A stretch of 20,891 nucleotides of DNA from an uncultured bacterium (GTDB lineage Bacteria; Bacillota_I; Bacilli_A; RF39; UBA660), in contig OMUM01000034.1 of assembly GCA_900314225.1 (NCBI GenBank), positions 1 to 20,891 of the forward strand, in the 5' to 3' direction. Both the position numbers and the translations under genes were made by a program. The notes under the pieces are model-generated. The model worked only from the letters and a program-made list of their open reading frames with translations. It had not been told where the DNA came from and made no database searches. Below, in pieces: positions 14,751 through 20,891 of this stretch. The stretch's first letter is position 1, and the number at the start of each line of letters is the position of its first letter.

Positions 14751-14847
14751 ATTTCTCACGCGTCTATATAAAGATTTTTATCCAATTATTTATTATATAT
14801 TTACCTCCTTTCAAATTAATAATAAATCTTTTTTTATTTTCTATTTA

Positions 14848-14862
14848 GCAACTAGTAGTTGC
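14848..14862. promoter_or_regulatory. Palindrome GCAACTAGTAGTTGC
   Basis: Seven-base arms GCAACTA/TAGTTGC around one base, about 150 bp before the double-HTH regulator. The half-site GCAACT is the same as in the element's operators at 7206 and 7246, though the spacing is one base shorter. It is a candidate site for the regulator at 15009. Confidence 0.4.
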
Positions 14863-14953
14863 ATTTTAGTTAAAAATTAAATAAAAAAATTAATATGTTA
14901 TTAAATAAAAGTTTTATTGTTTAAATGTATTTTTTATTAAGTATTCTATTTCC

Positions 14954-15000
14954 CCTAGTTTAAATATTTTTAGATTTTCTGATGGAATAATTAAACTAGG
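14954..15000 (+). promoter_or_regulatory. Perfect 10-bp inverted repeat enclosing the start region of the XRE gene
   Basis: CCTAGTTTAA (14954-14963) and TTAAACTAGG (14991-15000) with a 27-base loop. The 3' arm contains the AGG of the ribosome site TAGGTG used by the TTG start at 15009. In mRNA the stem would hide that site; in DNA it could be an operator. Confidence 0.5.
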
Positions 15001-15008
15001 TGATTAAA

Positions 15009-15461
15009 TTGATATTAGAGAATTTAAGAGCAAGTCGTGAAGACTTAGATTTGAAGCAAAAAGATATTGCTGATTTTTTTGATTTACATTATTCAACTAT
15101 ATCTGGTTGGGAAACTGGAAAAGATACTATTCCAATAGAAAGATTAATAAAATATGCAAACGAATATTATTTAAGCCTTGATTATCTTTTTGGTATTATA
15201 TCAAAAAATGAAAAATATGAACCAATTGACTTTGATATTGAGCAGTTAGCTAAGAACTTAACTGAACTTAGATTAAAAAATAAAGTAACACAATCATTTG
15301 TTGCTAAAAAATTAAATACATCTCAGTCTGCATATTCACACTATGAGAATGCAGTTAATGTAATTCCAACATCATTTATTTATGGATTAACAAAAATATA
15401 TAAACCTTTTTCCATTGATGAATTATTTGGTAGAAAGAAAATTAAAAATAGTAATAAGTAG
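15009..15461 (+). CDS. XRE-family regulator with two HTH domains
   Basis: 150 residues from TTG at 15009, which has TAGGTG six bases upstream and gives ILENLRASREDLDLKQKDIADFF, a typical family start. A GTG at 15000 is the alternative but lies in the ribosome site itself. The first HTH_3 domain is about 2-58 (LKQKDIADFFDLHYSTISGWETGKD, then YYLSLDYLFG). The second is about 75-140 (NLTELRLKNKVTQSFVAKKLNTSQSAYSHYENAVNVIP, ending SIDELFG). Such double domains are usual in small Bacilli regulators. Targets are unknown. It lies outside the element and next to palindromes that it may bind. Confidence 0.75.
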   Translation: MILENLRASREDLDLKQKDIADFFDLHYSTISGWETGKDTIPIERLIKYANEYYLSLDYLFGIISKNEKYEPIDFDIEQLAKNLTELRLKNKVTQSFVAKKLNTSQSAYSHYENAVNVIPTSFIYGLTKIYKPFSIDELFGRKKIKNSNK

Positions 15462-15572
15462 ATTTTAATATTATAAAAAAATCTGTTTAAAACTATTTTT
15501 TAGATTATTTGATTAATTATTATTTTAATATTTTCATAAAATAATATGAATATAATTTTGGGGGTGGTGTCT

Positions 15573-15647
15573 ATGAAACTTAAGTGCCTATTTTTATATT
15601 TAGTTATTTTGACACTACTTATTATTATTTTAGGACTAGTTTTTTAG
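15573..15647 (+). CDS. 24-residue hydrophobic microprotein
   Basis: MKLKCLFLYLVILTLLIIILGLVF: a short basic start, one membrane helix, then stop. The ATG has a strong GGGGGTGG seven bases upstream and TATAAT at 15551-15556. A clean terminator follows at 15666-15691, so the gene looks like a self-contained short transcript. Size and layout resemble type I toxin peptides or small membrane regulators, but no antisense RNA can be shown from sequence alone. Confidence 0.5.
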   Translation: MKLKCLFLYLVILTLLIIILGLVF

Positions 15648-15665
15648 ATACATTTATATTCAAAT

Positions 15666-15691
15666 AAAAAAGGAAGATGACTTCCTTTTTT
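15666..15691 (+). terminator. Intrinsic terminator of the microprotein transcript
   Basis: GGAAG (15672-15676), loop ATGA, CTTCC (15681-15685), extended by six A-T pairs and followed by the T-run. The A-run before the stem makes it also able to stop minus-strand transcription from the fucO side. Confidence 0.75.
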
Positions 15692-15723
15692 ATTATAAAT
15701 TGAGTTTAATTATTCATATTTTT

Positions 15724-15849
15724 TTATTTGTTTCCAAATGCTGTAAAGGAAAGCATTAATCCTCCACAAATATTTGCAGAATGATTATTATAACCATATT
15801 CTCCAAAAGTAAAAGGCATGATAAATGGTACATCTTTTACTTCTTTCAT
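15724..15849 (-). pseudogene. Unrecognised short reading frame, possible gene remnant
   Basis: A minus-strand frame downstream of fucO. From the only ATG (15849) it gives 41 residues, MKEVKDVPFIMPFTFGEYGYNNHSANICGGLMLSFTAFGNK. The same frame stays open upstream into the fucO end without a start codon or a ribosome site. The protein-like composition (proline, glycine, aromatic and cysteine residues) suggests the C-terminal end of a formerly longer protein. I do not recognise a family. It could equally be chance in a gap between genes. Confidence 0.3.
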
Positions 15850-15893
15850 AGCTTGTTTATAAATTTCATCTGTTCTACTATTTATTGCATTTA

Positions 15894-17045
15894 TTAATAT
15901 GCATTATTATATATTTCAATTAAATCATCTACGGTAACATCTCTTGGATTTCCTGGAGTACATGGATCATTTATTGCTTGATTTGCTAATTGTGGAATCA
16001 TTTCTTTTGGTATTCCTACATCTCTTAATCTTTGTGGAATATTTAATTTTATTGAAAGTTCTTGAATTGCATTAACTATTTTTTCAACTACTTCATGATC
16101 ACTTAAACCATTGGTATCTATTTCAAAAGCTTTACCCATATTTCTAAATAAATCTGGACAAATTTCTCCATTAAATCTCATAACATGTGGTAAAAGAATA
16201 GCATTAGCTAATCCATGAGGTGTATCGAAAAATGCTCCTAAAGAGTGTGCCATTGAATGAACAATTCCTAATCCGACATTTGAAAAGCCCATTCCAGCAA
16301 TGTATTGAGCATATGCCATTTTTTCAACAGCTATCTCATTTTTTTCATTAGCAGCTTTTACTAAATTTTTGTAAATTAAGGACATGGCATTTATATGGAA
16401 CATGTCTGGAATTAGCCATGCAGCTTTTGTAATATATCCTTCCATTGCATGTGTTAATGCATCCATTCCAGTTGTTGCAGCTAAAGATTGTGGCATACTT
16501 TGCATTAAATCTGGGTCAATTATGGAGCATATTGGTATATCGTGTGGATCTACACATACCATTTTTTTCATATTTACTTCATCTGTTATAACATAATTAA
16601 TTGTTACTTCTGCTGCTGTACCAGAAGTTGTTGGCAAAGCAAATAATGGTAAGCCTTTATTTCTTGTTGATACTGCTCCTTCAAGACTGGTAATTCTACT
16701 ATGTTCTGAATTTGTCATTACAATTGAAATAGCCTTAGCTGTATCTATTACACTTCCACCACCAACAGCAACAATAGCATCGACATTATTTATTTCTGCA
16801 AGAGTTAATCCATCTTGAACATTTTTTATAGTTGGATTTGGTTTAACATGATTATATACAAAGTATGTTAATCCAGCATCATTAATAATATTTAATATCT
16901 TTCCTGTAATTCCTTGCTCCATTAGTGCATAGTCGCTTACAATTAAAACTTTTTGATGTCCTCTGTTTCTTAATTCCTCACCTAATTTATTACGTGATCC
17001 ACGACCGAAATAAGATGTTTCATTTAATATTATTCTATTTATCAT
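15894..17045 (-). CDS. fucO: Iron-containing alcohol dehydrogenase, lactaldehyde reductase type
   Basis: 383 residues, the same length as E. coli FucO (382) and collinear with it as far as I can recall: start MINRIILNETSYFGRGS, the NAD-binding VGGGSVIDTAKAI near 94-106, LPTTSGTAAEVTINYVITDE, VCVDPHDIP, and HGLANAILLPHVMR. The four iron ligands fit D195, H199, H263 and H277. The enzyme reduces lactaldehyde to 1,2-propanediol with NADH in fucose and rhamnose breakdown, and also handles glycolaldehyde. No fucose pathway gene is adjacent, so it stands alone. ATG 17045 has GGGAGG eight bases upstream, and an extended -10 lies at 17073-17081. Confidence 0.88.
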   Translation of the reverse strand: MINRIILNETSYFGRGSRNKLGEELRNRGHQKVLIVSDYALMEQGITGKILNIINDAGLTYFVYNHVKPNPTIKNVQDGLTLAEINNVDAIVAVGGGSVIDTAKAISIVMTNSEHSRITSLEGAVSTRNKGLPLFALPTTSGTAAEVTINYVITDEVNMKKMVCVDPHDIPICSIIDPDLMQSMPQSLAATTGMDALTHAMEGYITKAAWLIPDMFHINAMSLIYKNLVKAANEKNEIAVEKMAYAQYIAGMGFSNVGLGIVHSMAHSLGAFFDTPHGLANAILLPHVMRFNGEICPDLFRNMGKAFEIDTNGLSDHEVVEKIVNAIQELSIKLNIPQRLRDVGIPKEMIPQLANQAINDPCTPGNPRDVTVDDLIEIYNNAY

Positions 17046-17072
17046 TTTCTAGCCTCCCTATTTTATGTAACA

Positions 17073-17081
17073 ATTATAACA
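17073..17081 (-). promoter_or_regulatory. Extended -10 promoter of fucO
   Basis: TGTTATAAT on the minus strand, 28 bp before the ATG, with a poor -35. It lies just after the tsaD terminator, so fucO is a separate unit. Confidence 0.55.
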
Positions 17082-17104
17082 TATTTTTATATTAAGATAC
17101 TATT

Positions 17105-17139
17105 TTATTAATAAAAAAGATACTATTTTAAAGTATCTT
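17105..17139 (-). terminator. Intrinsic terminator of the tsaE-tsaD operon
   Basis: AAGATACT (17117-17124) pairs with AGTATCTT (17132-17139) around a 7-base loop, followed on the minus strand by a T-run. The tsaD stop codon (17123-17125) lies inside the hairpin. Confidence 0.75.
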
Positions 17140-18127
17140 GTGATTTTGAATTTAATGACAAATCTGCAATTCTGCCATTTTTATAGGCATAATAACCTGC
17201 TGCTGCAATCATTGCTCCATTGTCTGTACAATATTTCATTGATGGTATGGAAAGATTTACTCCAAGTTCAGTTGTCAATTTTGTCATGGCTTCCCTTAGT
17301 CCACTATTTGCTGCAACACCACCGGCTATTATTACATTTTTTATTTTCCTATCAATTATTGCTTTTTTTGTTTTAGATGTGATTGATTCTACTGCTGTTT
17401 TTTGGAATGAGGTAGCTAAATCTTCTTTTCTTATCTCATTTCCTCTTTGTTTCTCATTGTGTACCAAATTTATTACAGCACTTTTTAGACCACTAAAGGA
17501 AAAATTATAACTATCATCATGTAAAGGTATAGGTAGTTTGTATGTTGGTTTTCCTATTTTTGCTAATTTATCAATTTTAGGACCTCCTGGATATTCTAGA
17601 CCAATCACTCTTGCAACTTTGTCATAGCATTCTCCAATGGCGTCATCTAATGTACCACCAAGCTTTGTAAATTTGTAGTGTTCATCCATTTCGATTAATT
17701 CAGTATGTCCACCGCTTACTACTACAGCTAAAAGTGGAAATTGTAATTCATTAACCAAACTATTAGCATAAATATGTCCAGCAATATGATGTACTGGAAT
17801 TAATGGTTTATTATAAATAAATGACAATGTTTTGGCAGCTTCTAGTCCAATTAGTAATGAGCCAATAAGACCTGGGCCATAAGTAATTGCTATAGCATCA
17901 ATATCGTCCATTGTCATATTAGCTTTGTTAAGACATTCTTCTAATACAAATGTTATGTTTTTTACATGTTGTCTACTGGCAATTTCTGGTACTACTCCTC
18001 CATAATCTTTATGAATGTCTATTTGTGAAGAAATTATTGTTGCTATTTCTTCTCGGCCATTTTTTACAATTGAAATGCTAGTCTCATCACAACTACTTTC
18101 TATTCCTAAAATGTACATATCTTTCAT
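17123..18127 (-). CDS. tsaD: tRNA t6A37 threonylcarbamoyltransferase subunit TsaD
   Basis: 334 residues of the Kae1/TsaD family: ILGIESSCDETSISIV at the start, GGVVPEIASRQH, TYGPGLIGSLLIGL, and the metal-binding VHHIAGHIYA with histidines 114 and 118. Further on are VVSGGHTEL, YPGGPKIDKLA, SFSGLKSAV, GGVAANSGLRE and DNGAMIAAAG. It transfers the threonylcarbamoyl group to adenosine 37 of ANN-decoding tRNAs, with TsaB and TsaE, in the cytoplasm. It is last in the tsaE-tsaB-rimI-tsaD operon, nine bases after rimI. ATG 18127 has a GAG-type site at good distance; an ATG three codons later is possible. Confidence 0.95.
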   Translation of the reverse strand: MKDMYILGIESSCDETSISIVKNGREEIATIISSQIDIHKDYGGVVPEIASRQHVKNITFVLEECLNKANMTMDDIDAIAITYGPGLIGSLLIGLEAAKTLSFIYNKPLIPVHHIAGHIYANSLVNELQFPLLAVVVSGGHTELIEMDEHYKFTKLGGTLDDAIGECYDKVARVIGLEYPGGPKIDKLAKIGKPTYKLPIPLHDDSYNFSFSGLKSAVINLVHNEKQRGNEIRKEDLATSFQKTAVESITSKTKKAIIDRKIKNVIIAGGVAANSGLREAMTKLTTELGVNLSIPSMKYCTDNGAMIAAAGYYAYKNGRIADLSLNSKSQDTLK

Positions 18128-18136
18128 TTTATCATC

Positions 18137-18556
18137 TCACTTATTAGTAAAATTTTTTATAATATATTTTCTTTCATATAATAATCCATCTTCATCATTG
18201 TAATAATTTTTTCTAACTGCTTTTTTTATAAAATTGTTTTTTTCATATAACTTTATAGCTGGATAATTATTTTCGTTTACTTCTAGAGTTATGTCTTTTT
18301 TTTCTCTTTTTAATAATTCTTTTATAAGTAAATTCCCATATCCATGATTTCTTTTTTCTAGTTTAATCTCAATTTGATTTATTTCAACTCTCTCATAAAT
18401 TACACTATAGTAAATGTAGCCAATTATTTCATTATTTTTAATTAAAAATAATATTTTTGAATAAGGATTATTTTTTAATTCATTTATTAAATAGTCTTTT
18501 GGTATAAAATTATCATCGTATAAATTTATATTCTCTTTTTTAATATTAACTATCAT
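18137..18556 (-). CDS. rimI: GNAT acetyltransferase, RimI-like
   Basis: 139 residues. The acetyl-CoA loop is KRNHGYGNLLIKELLKRE near 89-106 (R/Q-x-x-G-x-G/A pattern), followed by ITLEVNENNYPAIKLYEKNNF, the classic RimI C-terminal motif. RimI acetylates the N-terminal alanine of ribosomal protein S18 in E. coli and is commonly encoded between tsaB and tsaD in Firmicutes. It overlaps tsaB by 11 bp. Motif A has asparagine-histidine where many members have R-x-G, a small deviation. The protein is strongly AT-biased in codon use, like its neighbours. Confidence 0.85.
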   Translation of the reverse strand: MIVNIKKENINLYDDNFIPKDYLINELKNNPYSKILFLIKNNEIIGYIYYSVIYERVEINQIEIKLEKRNHGYGNLLIKELLKREKKDITLEVNENNYPAIKLYEKNNFIKKAVRKNYYNDEDGLLYERKYIIKNFTNK

Positions 18557-19172
18557 GTTTTTCTTCAGCTTCTGTTAACTTTAAATATTCTGGATTAACA
18601 AAGTGTGGATTAATATCTTTTTTATTTTTATAAAAGTTTACAATTTTAATAATATTTGGAGTGTATTTTTGTGGAAATGGTTCTATTGAAATAAAATCAT
18701 TTGAAATAACTTCAAATTTTTCTATTGTTTTAAGTTTATTTTCCAAATCAGTTAATTTAATATGTATTGGGCTCAATAAGATTTGATAATTTTTATCATA
18801 AATTGCAGTATAAACATAGCCTCTTCTAGCATCAATCATTGGAACATGTACACAATCACTATCACTTGATATAGCCATTGCTTCCAATGAAGTAATTGTT
18901 GTTATAGGAATTTTAAGAGACCACGCATATACTTTGGCAATAGTTATTCCAATTCTAATACCTGTAAAAGAACCTGGTCCATTTACGACAATGATTTTAT
19001 TAATTTCTTTTGGATTTAATTTTGCTTGTTCAAATAAGTTAGCAATTCTAGGTAAAGTCATTTCAGATAGACTTTGTCCAAATTTTTCTTTAATTTCAGC
19101 TATACATTTATCGTCTTCAACAATACCTGCATATAAATAGTTTGATGAGGTATCAATATACAAGATTCTCAT
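18546..19172 (-). CDS. tsaB: tRNA t6A biosynthesis dimerisation protein TsaB
   Basis: 208 residues: ILYIDTSSNYLYAGIV at the start, FGQSLSEMTLPRIANLFEQA, and the diagnostic VNGPGSFTGIRIGITIAKVYAW near 64-85, followed by SLEAMA and MIDARRGYVYTAIY. It is an inactive relative of TsaD that pairs with it and binds TsaE in the threonylcarbamoyl-transfer complex. The start ATG at 19172 overlaps the tsaE stop by 4 bp (ATGA), and the end overlaps rimI by 11 bp, so the operon is tightly coupled. Length is slightly below the usual 220-230. Confidence 0.93.
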   Translation of the reverse strand: MRILYIDTSSNYLYAGIVEDDKCIAEIKEKFGQSLSEMTLPRIANLFEQAKLNPKEINKIIVVNGPGSFTGIRIGITIAKVYAWSLKIPITTITSLEAMAISSDSDCVHVPMIDARRGYVYTAIYDKNYQILLSPIHIKLTDLENKLKTIEKFEVISNDFISIEPFPQKYTPNIIKIVNFYKNKKDINPHFVNPEYLKLTEAEEKHDS

Positions 19173-19627
19173 AAAATTGCCTCACATAATTCTTCATATT
19201 TTGAACCATATGGAGTTATTGTAATTATTCTTTTATTTTCATCTTCAGAAGAACTTTTTATTTTAATATCAAGTCTTTCTTGAGGTAAATAGTCTTCAAT
19301 CATATCAGCCCACTCAATAATAGTAATTCCATTTTTATTAAAATACTCTTCAAGTCCTAAATCATCTATTTTACCGTTTAATCTATAGACATCCATGTGA
19401 TAAAGAGGAAGTTCTCCAGATGTGTATTCTTTAATTATGTTAAATGTTGGAGAAGTAATCTCTTCTTTAATTTCTAATGCTTGGGCAAAACCTTTTGTAA
19501 AAATTGTTTTTCCACTTCCTAAATCACCTTTTAAGCATATTACCATGTTTGGAAATTTTTCTGACTCAATGTTTTGAGCTAATTCAATTGTTTCTTCTTC
19601 AGAATATGTTGTTACTTTGTAATCCAT
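19169..19627 (-). CDS. tsaE: tRNA t6A biosynthesis ATPase TsaE
   Basis: 152 residues: Walker A CLKGDLGSGKTIFTKGFA near 31-48, SPTFNIIKEY, HMDVYRL, and IIEWADM, all in the order of the TsaE/YjeE family. It hydrolyses ATP to reset the TsaBD complex. The ATG at 19627 is preferred, with AGGTG six bases upstream; an in-frame GTG three codons earlier lies inside that site. First gene of the operon, with a -10 at 19646-19651. Confidence 0.93.
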   Translation of the reverse strand: MDYKVTTYSEEETIELAQNIESEKFPNMVICLKGDLGSGKTIFTKGFAQALEIKEEITSPTFNIIKEYTSGELPLYHMDVYRLNGKIDDLGLEEYFNKNGITIIEWADMIEDYLPQERLDIKIKSSSEDENKRIITITPYGSKYEELCEAIL

Positions 19628-19645
19628 TTTAATCACCTAGATTTT

Positions 19646-19673
19646 ATTATATCAAAAAAAAAAAGATATACAA
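19646..19673 (-). promoter_or_regulatory. Promoter of the tsaE operon
   Basis: Minus strand TATAAT (19646-19651) with TTGTAT (19668-19673) 16 bp upstream. The spacer is the T-run of the rRNA terminator, and the -35 lies in its hairpin loop and arm. Confidence 0.5.
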
Positions 19674-19692
19674 CTCTCTTTGTTATCTTTTT
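19651..19692 (-). terminator. Terminator of the rRNA operon
   Basis: Minus-strand arms AAAAAGATA (complement of 19684-19692) and TATCTTTTT (complement of 19660-19668) enclose a 15-base loop, followed by a T-run. A further run of nine T residues occurs directly after the 5S gene at 19721-19729. Confidence 0.65.
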
Positions 19693-19729
19693 CTTCCTTT
19701 TTGTAAAATCTTTTTTCCACAAAAAAAAA

Positions 19730-19833
19730 CTTGGCAACTTCCTATCTTCGCATTCACTATTTTCGGCGTTTAGTGGCTTAACTTCTGTGTTCGGGATGGG
19801 AACAGGTGTACCCCACTAGCTATTGTTACCAAG
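19730..19833 (-). rRNA. rrf: 5S ribosomal RNA
   Basis: About 104 bases. Terminal arms CTTGGTAAC and GTTGCCAAG pair, and the internal sequence has CCCATCCCGAACACAG, AAGTTAAGCC and the usual loop E region. Ends are judged from the terminal stem and may shift by a few bases. It is separated from the 23S by about 55 bp with no tRNA gene between. Confidence 0.93.
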
Positions 19834-19888
19834 TATATATTTTGAAATAATTCTCTGAAAACTTAGATACTGTGCTCATCAAATTCTT

Positions 19889-20891
<1,003 letters not shown>

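Larger units (their letters stand above)
14665..15008. other. Gene-free AT-rich interval with several palindromes
   Basis: No ORF is credible here. It holds the palindrome at 14731-14750, the GCAACTAGTAGTTGC site at 14848-14862, and the inverted repeat 14954-15000 before the XRE gene. The remainder is AT-rich with no clear promoter hexamer pair that I could defend. Confidence 0.6.

Noticed and set aside
17123..17510. Plus-strand ORFs opposite tsaD
   Set aside because: Antisense shadows of a well-supported gene, with no ribosome sites.
19834..19888. tRNA gene between 5S and 23S
   Set aside because: The 55-bp spacer is too short and shows no T-arm sequence.

Overview
The window is very AT-rich, uses TGG for tryptophan and TGA as an ordinary stop, has strong GGAGG-type ribosome binding sites, and carries a 5S/23S rRNA operon next to tsaE-tsaB-rimI-tsaD. 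This fits a low-GC Bacillota, plausibly an uncultured gut member of Bacilli or Clostridia. I cannot name a species.

Positions 1 to about 13,532 appear to be the right-hand part of an integrated mobilizable element. Its right end lies inside the signature motif of an ABC-transporter ATPase gene. Only the 3' part of that ATPase survives (13533-13871), followed by its intact permease (13864-14664). The 5' half of the ATPase is not in the window, so the left end of the element is probably beyond position 1. The core of the element runs left to right from 7123: a divergently transcribed XRE repressor with a small membrane protein, twin operators around a near-consensus promoter, a long structured leader, a DUF3173-like protein, a RepA-like ATPase, a MobV relaxase with a hairpin-rich presumed oriT, two very small ORFs, a large serine recombinase and a Bro-N protein.

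The left part (58-6073, all minus strand) is cargo. One transcription unit has two GreA-like RNA polymerase factors and a short HTH-WYL regulator, ending in a terminator that overlaps the regulator's stop. A second unit starts at an extended -10 promoter next to a candidate operator. It encodes, in order, a VUT/YhhQ-type 7-deazaguanine transporter relative, a phosphoribosyltransferase, a guanylate-kinase-like protein, a FemAB-like aminoacyltransferase and a nucleotide kinase fused to a methyltransferase. The genes overlap or nearly touch. Read as chemistry, the order is base import, ribotide formation, phosphorylation, then aminoacylation and methylation. I do not recognise it as a described pathway, and it is the most interesting thing here.

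To the right of the element are host genes: the broken ABC operon, a double-HTH XRE regulator whose start region sits in a perfect inverted repeat, a 24-residue hydrophobic microprotein with its own terminator, an unexplained short reading frame, a fucO-type lactaldehyde reductase, the tRNA t6A operon, and the 3' end of an rRNA operon (5S and partial 23S, minus strand).
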